DNA of 64,000 bases from Aerococcus suis (GCF_900176325.1 NZ_FWXK01000001.1:93770-157769), one strand, 5' to 3'; shown: positions 45,639 through 55,251, numbered from the stretch's first letter. Notes: generated by a model not told the origin, from the sequence alone. Made by a program: numbers and translations.

Positions 45639-46838
45639 TTAATCGGTTACTGATTTCTCTTTAAAACTTACCCCATTAGTCTGTAACTTATCTACTGTTT
45701 GCTGATTTAAACCGGTTATTGCTTTAAATTCATCAATCGTTTGATTTTGGAAGGCTACACTATCAATGAAGCCATACTGAGCTAACGTTTGCTTTTCTTT
45801 TTCCGTTAACTGATCTTGTAACGACTGATAATCATGTATTAACCCTTCAAAGAAATCATCACAAAAGGTAGAATCCGCAACTGACTCTTCTCTAAAATCA
45901 TACGTAATAATATTGTCCTCATTAATAACTTGTGGATCAGCTAATATGGCGACTAATAATTGTTGAAGATATTCTGAGCGTTCCCAGAAAGGTTGTGTCA
46001 TTTGAAAAACCATATCCACCATATCACTAGAACCTGGTGTGGTATTTAACATATCGTCAGCAGTATAAGGCGTCAATACCTGATGATAAAAGGCATCTTC
46101 TCTTACTTTTTCACCAAAGTGTGAATTTAATTCTAGCAGATGCGTAGCCAATGATTGTGCCCAATCGTAATCTCTAGCCATCAAAGCCCCAATTAAAGCA
46201 TAAAAAACGGGCTGTTCCATCTCATTAAAAAATGGATTCATTTCATGAAATGCTTTGAGATCTTTATATTGGTGTAACCCTAGCATAATCACCATTAAAT
46301 CAATCGATACTCCCAAATGATCGCTCGGATCAATTTGTAACAATTCTCGAGCATGTTTGTCAGCTTCTGTGTACAATTGATTTTCAATAAATAGTAGCAT
46401 TAATTGTTGTTTCATTAAAAGATAAGAATGATGATCTAAAGTATTAAATCCTTGGCTTAACAACTCTTGCTGATGTTTTTTGAAATAATAATGCTCCATG
46501 CGTTCTAATCTAGGGAAGACTTCATAGAAATGATGGGGGTCTCTTATTTTTTGACGAACGATTTCTAATTCAAACTGAAATAAAAGATTCCCTGGATACG
46601 TTTGTAAGGCTTGATACGTGGCAATGCCTCGCTGCTCTAAGCTAGGAATAGTAATAATTTCATGATAAATACTATCAATTTTTGTCGCTTTAGACATCCC
46701 TTCATCATATTCTTCTTCACTTAAAAAGTTTTCCAAGAAGGCTTCAAAAGCTGCATCTAATGATTGAAACTGAGTGGTATCGACTTTTTTTAACCATGCG
46801 GTAAACTCTTTTAATAAACGTTCATCCTCATTACGCAT
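45639..46838 (-). CDS. Unrecognised 399-residue helical (TPR-like) protein between trmD and rplS
   Basis: A cytosolic, acidic, mostly helical protein that I cannot assign. Helical pairs such as LYTEADKHARELLQIDPSD (residues ~155-173) resemble a TPR unit, and the C-terminus (FKAITGLNQQTVDKLQTNG) looks like a helix-hairpin-helix. It lies 38 nt after trmD and 130 nt before rplS, inside a cluster that is otherwise very conserved, so it may be lineage-specific. AGGAG lies before the ATG. Confidence 0.7.
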   Translation of the reverse strand: MRNEDERLLKEFTAWLKKVDTTQFQSLDAAFEAFLENFLSEEEYDEGMSKATKIDSIYHEIITIPSLEQRGIATYQALQTYPGNLLFQFELEIVRQKIRDPHHFYEVFPRLERMEHYYFKKHQQELLSQGFNTLDHHSYLLMKQQLMLLFIENQLYTEADKHARELLQIDPSDHLGVSIDLMVIMLGLHQYKDLKAFHEMNPFFNEMEQPVFYALIGALMARDYDWAQSLATHLLELNSHFGEKVREDAFYHQVLTPYTADDMLNTTPGSSDMVDMVFQMTQPFWERSEYLQQLLVAILADPQVINEDNIITYDFREESVADSTFCDDFFEGLIHDYQSLQDQLTEKEKQTLAQYGFIDSVAFQNQTIDEFKAITGLNQQTVDKLQTNGVSFKEKSVTD

Positions 46839-46876
46839 GCCGTCATCTCCTTTATTTCATTCTTTTAATCATGTCT

Positions 46877-47620
46877 TTATCCATCACTTTCTTCACGTTT
46901 AATGTCATCTAACCACTGCTTCTGTTGCTCACTTAATGGATAATTAATCAATAAATCGGGACGTCGTTGCCATGTTCGTCGCAGTGATTCTTTTGCTTTC
47001 CAATCAGCAATTTTCGCATGATCGCCACTAAATAGCACTTCTGGTACAGTCATCCCTTGATATTCACGAGGACGAGTATATTGCGGGTATTCTAGTAGAC
47101 CTGTTGAGAATGAGTCGCCGATAATCGAATCTTGGTTACCCACTGTTTCTTCCAATAATCGCACAGTTGCATCAATCACTACCATGGCGCCCAATTCGCC
47201 ACCAGTCAAAACATAATCCCCGATTGAAATTTCGTCTGTCACATATTCGCGAATACGTTCATCATAGCCTTCATAATGACCACAAATAAATACTAAGTGC
47301 TCAGCTTTAACCAATTCTTCTGCCTTAGATTGCGAAAAGGTTTCCCCTGCAGGATCCATCAATACCACACGTTTTTTAGTATGCGGATGCTTCTCTTTCA
47401 CTTCATCTAATGCTTCAGCAATGGGCTGAACTTGCAGTAGCATTCCGGCACCACCACCATATGGATAATCATCGACATGACCATGTTTATTATGGGCAAA
47501 GCGACGAAAATCGGTGACATCAATTTTAGCAATGCCTTTTTCTTGTGCTTTACCAATAATGGAAGATTGCATCGGTCCCGCAAACATTTCCGGAAACAAA
47601 CTTAGGATATCAATCTGCAT
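46877..47620 (-). CDS. trmD: tRNA (guanine-N1)-methyltransferase TrmD
   Basis: A 247-residue SPOUT-family enzyme that methylates G37 of tRNAs to prevent frameshifting. The [17 protein letters not shown] segment and the knot motif [16 protein letters not shown] are intact. It overlaps rimM by 1 nt (stop/start), which is the standard coupling. It dimerises and uses SAM. Confidence 0.98.
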   Translation of the reverse strand: MQIDILSLFPEMFAGPMQSSIIGKAQEKGIAKIDVTDFRRFAHNKHGHVDDYPYGGGAGMLLQVQPIAEALDEVKEKHPHTKKRVVLMDPAGETFSQSKAEELVKAEHLVFICGHYEGYDERIREYVTDEISIGDYVLTGGELGAMVVIDATVRLLEETVGNQDSIIGDSFSTGLLEYPQYTRPREYQGMTVPEVLFSGDHAKIADWKAKESLRRTWQRRPDLLINYPLSEQQKQWLDDIKREESDG

Positions 47621-48147
47621 TATTCAATCAAACCTTCCATTTCTTCAATCACTATTTTACCTTGTTCAACATCAATCACTTTTACAACATCTTCTATATA
47701 AGGAATGAGAATATCTTTTTTTCCATTAACAGGTTGTTGGACAACAAACACGTCATTAGCTGGTAACTCCATAATCTCACGAATTTTCCCTAAGTAATCG
47801 TCATCTATCGTGTAAACAGCCAAACCAACAATATCGTCATAATAAAATTCATTGGCAGATAGCTCTTCATTCCGTTCAGATTCAGCTACCATCAAACTCA
47901 TGCCTTTGTAACCTTCCACATCATTAATCGTGGGATGATTTTTAAAATGCAATAAATGAAAGTTTTTATGCCGACGATGCCCATCCACTTCTACTTCTTC
48001 CGTTAAATTTCCTTTATCAAAAATAGCGAGGCGACTCCCTATCTTAAATCGCTCATCAGGAAAATCAGTAATAGCCATTACTCTTACTTCACCTTTTAAG
48101 GCTTGAGTATTTACAATATCGCCAACTTTATAATACTTTTCAGACAT
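47620..48147 (-). CDS. rimM: 16S rRNA processing protein RimM
   Basis: A 175-residue 30S maturation factor. The N-terminal domain ([17 protein letters not shown]) and the C-terminal PRC-barrel (residues ~95-170) are recognisable. It helps assemble the 30S head. It is coupled to trmD. A terminator separates it from khpA, so it may have its own promoter in the 48148-48243 gap. Confidence 0.97.
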   Translation of the reverse strand: MSEKYYKVGDIVNTQALKGEVRVMAITDFPDERFKIGSRLAIFDKGNLTEEVEVDGHRRHKNFHLLHFKNHPTINDVEGYKGMSLMVAESERNEELSANEFYYDDIVGLAVYTIDDDYLGKIREIMELPANDVFVVQQPVNGKKDILIPYIEDVVKVIDVEQGKIVIEEMEGLIE

Positions 48148-48243
48148 ATAGAACTCCTTTAATTCGTCTATAATTTCCTTCTATTGTAATATAATTTTGA
48201 CAATGACGCACGTTAAAATGACTTCTCTAGTTACCTCAAACAT

Positions 48244-48278
48244 AAAAAAAACTGGTAAAGCCTATTGCCTTACCAGTT
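48244..48278 (-). terminator. Terminator after khpA
   Basis: On the minus strand AACTGGTAAGGC, a short loop and GCTTTACCAGTT are followed by seven T. It divides ylxM-ffh-rpsP-khpA from rimM-trmD. Confidence 0.88.
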
Positions 48279-48283
48279 AATTA

Positions 48284-48538
48284 TTATATTTCTTCTTTAT
48301 TATCGATAATTAAGCGAACACGTTTAGGGCCATCCACTCGTACACTATATAAAATTGTCCGAATCGCATTAGCCACACGTCCACCTTTACCAATAACACG
48401 TCCAACATCATCAGGATGCAAGACCAGATGATACTCTAGAAAATGATCACCATCAACAATATTTAAGGTCATTTCATCTTCATGTTCAATTAATGGAATA
48501 ACCATTGTTAATAGTAATTGTTTAATATCCGGCATCAT
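48284..48538 (-). CDS. khpA: KH-domain RNA-binding protein KhpA
   Basis: An 84-residue type-II KH protein. The GxxG loop reads GRVIGKGGRVANAIR near residue 50. KhpA with KhpB binds many RNAs and affects cell size in Gram-positive cocci. It follows rpsP by 13 nt. Confidence 0.95.
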   Translation of the reverse strand: MMPDIKQLLLTMVIPLIEHEDEMTLNIVDGDHFLEYHLVLHPDDVGRVIGKGGRVANAIRTILYSVRVDGPKRVRLIIDNKEEI

Positions 48539-48551
48539 TTAATCATCTACC

Positions 48552-48824
48552 TTATTTACCGTATTTATCTTCGTGAAGTTGTTGTAAGATCCCTTCACCT
48601 GATAAGATATCACGAACAGTATCTGTTGGTTGAGCACCGTCTTTTAACCATTGTAAGGCTAATTCATTGTCTAAAACAATTTCAGAAGGTGTTACAACTG
48701 GGTTGTAAGTTCCGATTTGTTCAATAATACGTCCATCACGTGGTGAACGTGCATCTGCTACAACGATACGGTAGAATGGGTTACGTTTTGATCCCATACG
48801 TTTTAAGCGCATTTTAACTGCCAT
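48552..48824 (-). CDS. rpsP: 30S ribosomal protein S16
   Basis: A 90-residue S16 ([20 protein letters not shown]). It stabilises the 30S body. It lies between ffh and khpA in the conserved order. The 108-nt gap from ffh may hold its own promoter. Confidence 0.98.
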   Translation of the reverse strand: MAVKMRLKRMGSKRNPFYRIVVADARSPRDGRIIEQIGTYNPVVTPSEIVLDNELALQWLKDGAQPTDTVRDILSGEGILQQLHEDKYGK

Positions 48825-48932
48825 AAATAAATTCCTCCTATTATGTCTTTGTTTAAAGTATGATTTCTTTTATCACAATTATATATACTAACAAGGTCTA
48901 TTAAAGCCGTCAAGTATTTTTTCTTTACAGGA

Positions 48933-50375
48933 CTATTTTTTTCCTTTACGTTTTTTCATTTTTTTCATTCGCCGTGCTAATTTTTGGGCTTCGATTTGAT
49001 CACGTTTATTCATTTTACCGCCACCCATGTTTGGCATGCCTCCGCCACCAAATATATTTTGTAACTGTCCGAAGTTTCCATTCGTCATGCTACTCATCAT
49101 ATCACGCGTTTGCTTAAACTGTTTAATTAACCGATTAACCATCGTTAAATCAGTGGCAGACCCCTTCGCAATCCGGCGACGACGAGATTGTGAAATATCA
49201 TCTGGATTTTCCCGTTCATATGGCGTCATAGAGAGAATAATCGCTTTAGTTCGCGCCATTTCTTTAGGGTCGATATTCAATTGATCAAGACCCCCTAGTT
49301 TATTCAAACCAGGAATCATTTTCATAATATCTTCAAGTGGCCCTAATTTATTCATTTGATCCATTTGTTTCAAGAAATCATTAAAGTCAAACGTATTAGC
49401 TTTCATTTTTTCTGCCATACGTTCTGCTTCTTGCTCATCAAATTCTGCTTGAGCTTTCTCGATAAGGGTCATCATATCTCCCATACCGAGAATACGATTG
49501 GCCATACGATCTGGATAGAATTTCTCTATTTCGCTAAGTTTTTCTCCAGTACCAGTAAATTTAATTGGTTGTCCAGTCACACTAACAATAGATAGTGCCG
49601 CACCTCCACGACTATCCCCATCAATTTTCGTTAGGACAACCCCAGTAATATCTAAATCTTCATTAAATGTTTTAGCAACATTGGCCGCTTCTTGTCCACT
49701 CATCGCATCAACAGTTAAGAGAATTTCATCAGGATTGACCGTTTGTTTAATATTTTTTAACTCAGTCATCAAGGCTTCATCAATTTGTAAACGACCTGCC
49801 GTATCAATAAAGACCGTATCATAACCCTCAGCTTCTGCCTTAGCTACAGCTTGTTTGGCAATTTCAACTGGATTCGCATCGGTTCCTAATGAAAAGACAG
49901 GTAAATCTAATTGTTGACCGATTGTTTGCAACTGATTAATAGCAGCCGGACGGTAAACGTCACCAGCAACTAATAATGGTTTCCGCTTATCTTGTTCACG
50001 AATTAAGTTGGCTAGCTTCCCAACAGTAGTTGTTTTACCAGCACCTTGTAAACCAGCCATCATAATAACCGTCACACCATTATCGGCATAGTTTAGTCCA
50101 ACTTGTTCGCCACCCATCAAATCCGTTAATTCATCATTAACAATCTTAACAACTTGTTGGGCTGGAGATAGTGATTGCAAGACTTCACTATTTAATGCAC
50201 GTTCATTGACTCTTTTTACAAAATCTTTGACGACTTTAAAGTTAACATCTGCTTCAAGTAAAGCGAGACGAACTTCACGCATCATTTCTTTTAAGTCTGC
50301 TTCTTGTATTTTACCTTTTTTACCCATTTTTTCGACTGCGCCTTGGAGACGGTCGGATAAACTTTCAAAAGCCAT
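48933..50375 (-). CDS. ffh: Signal recognition particle protein Ffh
   Basis: A 480-residue SRP GTPase. It has the N domain, the G domain (GLQGAGKTTTVGKL, DTAGRL, TKIDGDSRGGAALS) and a methionine-rich M domain that binds SRP RNA and signal peptides (SRRRRIAKGS is the RNA-binding signature). It pairs with FtsY at 60-61 kb. It starts 3 nt after ylxM. Confidence 0.98.
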   Translation of the reverse strand: MAFESLSDRLQGAVEKMGKKGKIQEADLKEMMREVRLALLEADVNFKVVKDFVKRVNERALNSEVLQSLSPAQQVVKIVNDELTDLMGGEQVGLNYADNGVTVIMMAGLQGAGKTTTVGKLANLIREQDKRKPLLVAGDVYRPAAINQLQTIGQQLDLPVFSLGTDANPVEIAKQAVAKAEAEGYDTVFIDTAGRLQIDEALMTELKNIKQTVNPDEILLTVDAMSGQEAANVAKTFNEDLDITGVVLTKIDGDSRGGAALSIVSVTGQPIKFTGTGEKLSEIEKFYPDRMANRILGMGDMMTLIEKAQAEFDEQEAERMAEKMKANTFDFNDFLKQMDQMNKLGPLEDIMKMIPGLNKLGGLDQLNIDPKEMARTKAIILSMTPYERENPDDISQSRRRRIAKGSATDLTMVNRLIKQFKQTRDMMSSMTNGNFGQLQNIFGGGGMPNMGGGKMNKRDQIEAQKLARRMKKMKKRKGKK

Positions 50376-50378
50376 TAA

Positions 50379-50741
50379 TTAAGACACCTCTTCGTTTGGA
50401 TTTTCATCGTCAATAACCAATAATTCTTGAATCATTGACTGTAATTGCTCATCATCAGGATAATGAGACAAACTATAATCTAATAATTTTTGACCGACTG
50501 TTGTTCGTTTTTCATATTGGTAAATCATATGTAAATGCTCTTCATAATTTAAGAGAATTTTCTCAGTCCGTCGAATATTGTCGTAAACTGCCTGACGACT
50601 CACGTGATAATTTTCAGCGATTTCTCCTAACGAATAATCTTCGGCATAATATAAATCCAAATACGTCCGTTGTTTATCCGTTAATAAATCCGCATAAAAA
50701 TCAAATAAGCGATTCATTTCATTCGTTTTTTCAATTTCCAT
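50379..50741 (-). CDS. ylxM: YlxM family HTH protein
   Basis: A 120-residue putative DNA-binding protein of the YlxM/p13 family. The helix-turn-helix ([20 protein letters not shown]) resembles sigma-factor region 4. It precedes ffh in almost all Firmicutes and is thought to act with SRP. AGGTG lies before the ATG. Confidence 0.93.
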   Translation of the reverse strand: MEIEKTNEMNRLFDFYADLLTDKQRTYLDLYYAEDYSLGEIAENYHVSRQAVYDNIRRTEKILLNYEEHLHMIYQYEKRTTVGQKLLDYSLSHYPDDEQLQSMIQELLVIDDENPNEEVS

Positions 50742-50832
50742 AATTTCTCACCTTTTTGTCAAGCAGATTTCCTTTACATCCCTTAAGAATACCGAATGCC
50801 ACTGTAAAAGTCAATTCCTTCTATATAATAGC

Positions 50833-50864
50833 AAAAAGCAATTGACTCTTGCCAATTGCTTTTT
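50833..50864 (-). terminator. Terminator of the lipoprotein gene
   Basis: On the minus strand AAAAAGCAATTGG, a short loop and CAATTGCTTTTT form a good hairpin with a T-run. Confidence 0.87.
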
Positions 50865-50876
50865 ATCTGCTATCTA

Positions 50877-51917
50877 CTATTTATCTTGTTCAACAAATGT
50901 CGCTTGATCTAACATTTGACCTAATTCATGATTGTAATCCATTTCCCCGTCTTGGACAGCGATAATCATATAGGAGACCATTAACCCATCTTTTTCAGAA
51001 ATGACAATTGCTCCCTTACCAGGGACTCCTTGAGCGGTAAAATCAGCATCATAACGATAGGCTTTCTCACCATCAATTTTTGTTTCAGACTCTTTTTGAA
51101 TATCCATTGAACCGATATTTGTTCCTAATTTATCGACAAAATCGCGACGGGCATCTTTGTCGCTAATATCAAAATTAGCTTTCCACATATCAACCGTTGC
51201 TAATGAGCCATTTTTACTATAAGAATAACTAATAGTTGGTTCTTCTGAATGGTGCTCTTCTACCCAACCACTCGGCATATCGAAGTCGAGACGATAGTCT
51301 ACTCCATTCAATGGATCAGCATATTGATCAATCGCCTTTTTATCATCATCTGTTAATTCTGATAAGGATGCGGATTTTATAAATTTATCCATAATTTTTG
51401 CTGATAAATCTTCATTACCTTTAACAATGGAACTCACATAAGCAATAAAGGAATCATCGTTATTTGGCAGTAAAATCACATCAATAATAAAAGAGTCTTT
51501 GTCGGTATCCATAGTTCCTTGAATTCGATAACCATCTTTTCCAGCTACGGTCACTTCTGTCTCCGACTCTGGCGCATACATTCCTTGATCACCAACAACA
51601 CTTTGCTGAACAAAACCTTGTCGAACCTCTTTCTGACTAACATCTAGAGGTGTCACTCCATACATCGCAAAGACAGACCCTTCTTCTCCATGAAAAGATT
51701 GAACAGGTTGGTCTTCCTCATCATCTTCTTGGAAAAAGTCAGGAGCTTCATAAGATAAGTTAACTAATTCTTTTTCTTGATACATCTCTTTATTTTTTTG
51801 AGTATCTTGAAGCACATTAACTTGTTCGCTTGATTCTGACTCAGCTTTTGACTCGTCATCATTACCACATGCTGCTAATAAACAGACGGCAGATAATAGG
51901 ACTAATGCTTTTTTCAT
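50877..51917 (-). CDS. Lipoprotein with two related domains, function unknown
   Basis: A 346-residue lipoprotein: MKKALVLLSAVCLLAACGND, with the lipobox LAAC. I start at 51917 behind GGAGG; the frame begins five codons earlier. After a Ser/Glu linker there are two domains of about 140 residues that resemble each other (VSQKEVRQGFV with ISDKDARRDFV; ESETEVTVAGKDGYR with ESETKIDGEKAYR). This is an internal duplication. The fold may be PsbP/Mog1-like; I cannot confirm it. It stands alone between ylxM and the flavin operon. Confidence 0.82.
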   Translation of the reverse strand: MKKALVLLSAVCLLAACGNDDESKAESESSEQVNVLQDTQKNKEMYQEKELVNLSYEAPDFFQEDDEEDQPVQSFHGEEGSVFAMYGVTPLDVSQKEVRQGFVQQSVVGDQGMYAPESETEVTVAGKDGYRIQGTMDTDKDSFIIDVILLPNNDDSFIAYVSSIVKGNEDLSAKIMDKFIKSASLSELTDDDKKAIDQYADPLNGVDYRLDFDMPSGWVEEHHSEEPTISYSYSKNGSLATVDMWKANFDISDKDARRDFVDKLGTNIGSMDIQKESETKIDGEKAYRYDADFTAQGVPGKGAIVISEKDGLMVSYMIIAVQDGEMDYNHELGQMLDQATFVEQDK

Positions 51918-52011
51918 CGTAACCTCCGGCATTTATCTTTTTTCTAACTGTTACTTATATTATCTACATTATCATAATTCAGTCAAAATAAATAGATACT
52001 CTATAAACAAT

Positions 52012-52039
52012 AAAAGCTTCCCTTTAATGGGAAGCTTTT
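52012..52039 (-). terminator. Terminator of the flavin-redox operon
   Basis: AAAAGCTTCCC and GGGAAGCTTTT flank a short loop, a clean symmetric hairpin. Confidence 0.88.
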
Positions 52040-52077
52040 GATTATTTAATTAATAGTTTATTCTTAATAATTAGTTT

Positions 52078-53337
52078 TTAACTTTGTGATGCTCCAGTAT
52101 CAGCATCTGTTTCACTCGTTGATTCTATACTTGCTGAAGCACTAGTATCCGCATCAGTTGGGTTAGCTGTTTCAACCGTCATATTAGAGTCTTGACGTTC
52201 TTTAGCTGTAGCACTTGTTGCCGCATCAGGTTGACCGCCGATGAGTTCTTGGCCTGTTTGTTTTAAGTACCAATTAATCGTTGGCATTAAATCCATGACA
52301 TACTCATTGATTCCGCGATAATTACCGTCTTTATCCGTAATTCGTTGATAAGAATGAACGACATATTTATCAGGTCCGTGTGTCGGAACAGGCATCCGGA
52401 AACAATCCGTTTTGCCACTACGTAAAAGATGAACCACTTTTTTAACGTTTTCACGCGCACGTGGTGGATGGCAAGTAGCTAAAGGATTCCCAACCTGACT
52501 TGGTTTACGTTTCGCAAACATTGCTTCAGTTGGTGTATTATAGTTGTAATATAAGAACTGATTATTTTCATCAGCAAAAGTCACTTCAAACGGCATAGAA
52601 TTCAATAATTCAGAAATTTGGTTAACGGTTAAGATTCCGTGATCAAGTAACACATAATCATCCCCTTGAGCAGGGTTTACTTTTTCAGTGGCCTCTTCTA
52701 CCCAGTGGTCACTATTTTTATCCACATCAATCGTCGTCGCAATAGTTCCTGTGGCTTCTAAGTCTTCATCTTCAGGATCTCCTGCTTCCACTTCATTGAT
52801 AATTCGTACAAAACGTTGGAATTTTTTCAAAAAACCTTTTAATACCTTAACGGTCGCTTCATCTTTTAAGTTTCCTTCATCATCGAAGGCTTCTCGCGCT
52901 TCGCCCAATAAAAATTCATTGCCTGGGAAAACATAAGCGCCAACTTCTGGTGCTTCTAATACTTGTCTTAGATGTAATTGAGAACTAGAGGTTCCTTGGT
53001 CTAAGTATGAAGCGCCAATCACCATTAACGGTTTATTTTCTAACGGATGAACTTGGTATGATACCCATTCTAAATAACTTTTTAACACCGGTGGAATGGA
53101 ACGACTATGTTCACCTGTCGAAATAATCACACCATCTGCTCCAGAAAGTTTACTTAGATGCGCTTTCATCTCTGATGTCGACGTTATATCATTGTGCGGA
53201 TCAAATAGTGGAAATTGGCTAATATCAACGATTTCTAAATCAAACATTGACGAAAAATGTGTGCGAATAAAGTTTAATAATTGTTCATTATATGATTTTT
53301 GTTCATCTAAAGACCCAATAATACCAATAATTTTCAT
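52078..53337 (-). CDS. NAD(P)H-dependent FMN reductase fused to a PAS domain
   Basis: A 419-residue cytosolic fusion. The first 175 residues form a flavodoxin-like FMN reductase (MKIIGIIGSLDEQKSYNEQL; ADGVIISTGEHSRSIPPVL). A linker follows, then a PAS domain near residues 240-355 with a CHPPRARENVKKVV signature as in DUF438-linked PAS domains, which may hold a cofactor. The tail is low-complexity Thr/Ser/Ala/Asp. The reductase half is paralogous to the next gene. PAS plus reductase suggests redox sensing. Confidence 0.88.
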   Translation of the reverse strand: MKIIGIIGSLDEQKSYNEQLLNFIRTHFSSMFDLEIVDISQFPLFDPHNDITSTSEMKAHLSKLSGADGVIISTGEHSRSIPPVLKSYLEWVSYQVHPLENKPLMVIGASYLDQGTSSSQLHLRQVLEAPEVGAYVFPGNEFLLGEAREAFDDEGNLKDEATVKVLKGFLKKFQRFVRIINEVEAGDPEDEDLEATGTIATTIDVDKNSDHWVEEATEKVNPAQGDDYVLLDHGILTVNQISELLNSMPFEVTFADENNQFLYYNYNTPTEAMFAKRKPSQVGNPLATCHPPRARENVKKVVHLLRSGKTDCFRMPVPTHGPDKYVVHSYQRITDKDGNYRGINEYVMDLMPTINWYLKQTGQELIGGQPDAATSATAKERQDSNMTVETANPTDADTSASASIESTSETDADTGASQS

Positions 53338-53349
53338 CGTGTTTCCTCC

Positions 53350-53964
53350 TTAACGACGTATAAAACGTTTATCATAATTTGCAGCAACTTCTTTGGCTTG
53401 TAAAATTTGTACATCCGTTCGTTTATTATGGTCTACAAATTCAATAAAACGATTGATATAAGTTTCCAAATCTGTCCTGTCAATCGCCCGAGCAAACTCG
53501 CTATCATCCGTAAACGCTCGCAAGGCATGTGATAATAGATAACCATCACCAGACATCATATTAGCCGCTAATTGAGGGGCATTTAACATTTGGCGTAAGT
53601 GAAATTGTGCACGAGATGACCCTAAACGTCCATAAGAAGTCCCAAGAATTAATGTTGGTTTATCCACCATTGGATATTGACCATAAGATAACCAAGCTAA
53701 CGCATTAGATAAAACTGCTGGAACAGAATGATCGTATTCAGCTGTTGAAATTAAGACCCCATCTGCCGTGTCAATCTTATCGACAACTGTTTGAATTTTA
53801 GCAGGCAACTCTAACGAAATAGGTTTATTAAACATTGGCCAATCACGAACAGAAATTAATTCTAATTCAAATTCTGATTGGAAAGCATGCTTGATTAAAG
53901 ATAAGAGTTTTTCATTCGTCGTCTCAATCGATGGTGACCCGATAATACCGATAAATTTCTTCAT
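53350..53964 (-). CDS. NAD(P)H-dependent FMN reductase
   Basis: A 204-residue flavodoxin-like reductase (MKKFIGIIGSPSIETTNEKL; ADGVLISTAEYDHSVPAVL). It matches the N-terminal half of the adjacent fusion over its length, so the two arose by tandem duplication. It should hand electrons from NAD(P)H to FMN or flavoproteins. It lies 14 nt after apbE and 12 nt before the fusion gene. Confidence 0.9.
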   Translation of the reverse strand: MKKFIGIIGSPSIETTNEKLLSLIKHAFQSEFELELISVRDWPMFNKPISLELPAKIQTVVDKIDTADGVLISTAEYDHSVPAVLSNALAWLSYGQYPMVDKPTLILGTSYGRLGSSRAQFHLRQMLNAPQLAANMMSGDGYLLSHALRAFTDDSEFARAIDRTDLETYINRFIEFVDHNKRTDVQILQAKEVAANYDKRFIRR

Positions 53965-53978
53965 TCGTTTACCACTCC

Positions 53979-54908
53979 TTATAGTAAAAATTGCATAATA
54001 TGTTGCGACGTTAATATGTCGCCCGACTGTTTAATTACAATCGCTTCAATACCAGGTTCTTTATTGACAGTGGCAATGATATCATCAGCTGGTAATCCAA
54101 ATAATCGCGTTGTCCAAATTTCCCCATCTACTGATTGTTTGGAGATAATCGTCATACTAGCAATATCAGTAGCCATAGGATAGCCAGTATCACTATCAAA
54201 AATATGGTGATACGTCTGTCCATCAATTTTCAATACCCGTTCATAAATTCCAGATGTCACAATAGATCCTGGACCCATTTTTATAACAAACTTATTTTGC
54301 CCTCGTGGTTGCATAGGGTCTTGGACACCAACCCGCCACTTTTTATCGTCACGATGACTAGGTGCTCCTAATGTCACTAAATTACCACCTAAATTGAGCA
54401 AAGCATTTTGCACATTTTTTTGCTCTAAATAAGCCATAATACGATCAGCGATATAGCCTTTTGCCAATGCCCCTAAGTCAATTTCCATCCCTTTTTTACG
54501 TAGAAAAACACTACTGTTTACAGGATTAATAATAATATCCTCAGGATTAATATATTGCAGTGCATAATCAATATCCTCTTGACTCGGTTTATGGGCATCT
54601 GAGAAACCTATTCGCCACGCTTTAATTAATGGGCCAATCGCAATATTCAAATACGATGGTTGCGCAAGGGAATGCTGTTTCCCGATTGCAATCAATTCAA
54701 ATAACTCGGGATGTACGGTGACCGGTTGAATCCCTGCTTGTTGATTAATTTGACTGAGTTCCGATGTCGAATCATTAGCAGAAAATCGTTGATTATATTG
54801 CTTTAACAATGTGACGACATCTTGGCACAACTCTTTGGCCAATGGATGGGTAATCGCAATATCAATAATAGTTCCCATTAATCGAACGGTACGTTTAGCG
54901 TAAGACAC
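53979..54908 (-). CDS. apbE: FAD:protein FMN transferase (ApbE), cytosolic form
   Basis: A 309-residue ApbE. It transfers FMN from FAD to a Thr in flavin-acceptor proteins. The conserved EIDLGALAKGYIADRI, NLGGNLVTLG and YHHIFDSDTGYP segments are present. There is no signal peptide or lipobox, so unlike Listeria FmnB it should act in the cytosol. No FMN_bind target is in the window. The start is GTG at 54908 with AGGGAG upstream. It heads an operon with two flavin reductases. Confidence 0.93.
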   Translation of the reverse strand: MSYAKRTVRLMGTIIDIAITHPLAKELCQDVVTLLKQYNQRFSANDSTSELSQINQQAGIQPVTVHPELFELIAIGKQHSLAQPSYLNIAIGPLIKAWRIGFSDAHKPSQEDIDYALQYINPEDIIINPVNSSVFLRKKGMEIDLGALAKGYIADRIMAYLEQKNVQNALLNLGGNLVTLGAPSHRDDKKWRVGVQDPMQPRGQNKFVIKMGPGSIVTSGIYERVLKIDGQTYHHIFDSDTGYPMATDIASMTIISKQSVDGEIWTTRLFGLPADDIIATVNKEPGIEAIVIKQSGDILTSQHIMQFLL

Positions 54909-55251
54909 ATTTCTCCCTCATTCTATTTCTAAAATTAGGCAAAATTTTTTTGTCCACAAACAGATTTTGGTTTGTGAACGTTATCACCAGAAGTAAGCTT
55001 AGCTAACTTTTCATCCTATTTCAAGACTTTTTTATAATTTCAATAATTTCTATCACCACTTAAATTTGATCAATAAATTCACAAAGATATGACTTCAAGG
55101 CAGCAACTTATAACTTTTAAATCATGAATATAGTTTCATTCTTACATAAACAAATGTGCAAATTCATTATGACAAAACCACCAGATTCCTAATGATACAA
55201 GGATATCAATTACTACCATTCGGTTTTTAGCAAAAAAATAACTAAAATCAT
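54909..55251. other. AT-rich divergent intergenic region between apbE and pyrB
   Basis: The full gap to pyrB is 410 nt; this part has no credible gene. It holds a CACAAAC/GTTTGTG hairpin at 54954-54978, an inverted repeat of the Rex or CRP type at 54972-54989, and otherwise unremarkable AT-rich sequence. The pyrB promoter begins just after it. Confidence 0.7.
54972..54989. promoter_or_regulatory. Candidate Rex- or CRP/FNR-family operator upstream of apbE
   Basis: TTGTGAACGTTATCACCA reads as TGTGA-N6-TCACC. It fits the CRP-family consensus TGTGA-N6-TCACA in 9 of 10 positions and one full half-site of the Rex consensus. It lies 64 nt upstream of the apbE start, a normal operator distance. Confidence 0.45.

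Noticed and set aside
54954-54978. Intrinsic terminator upstream of apbE
   Set aside because: The CACAAAC/GTTTGTG hairpin is short and AT-rich and no upstream minus-strand gene needs it. It overlaps the candidate operator and is more likely part of a regulatory site or chance.
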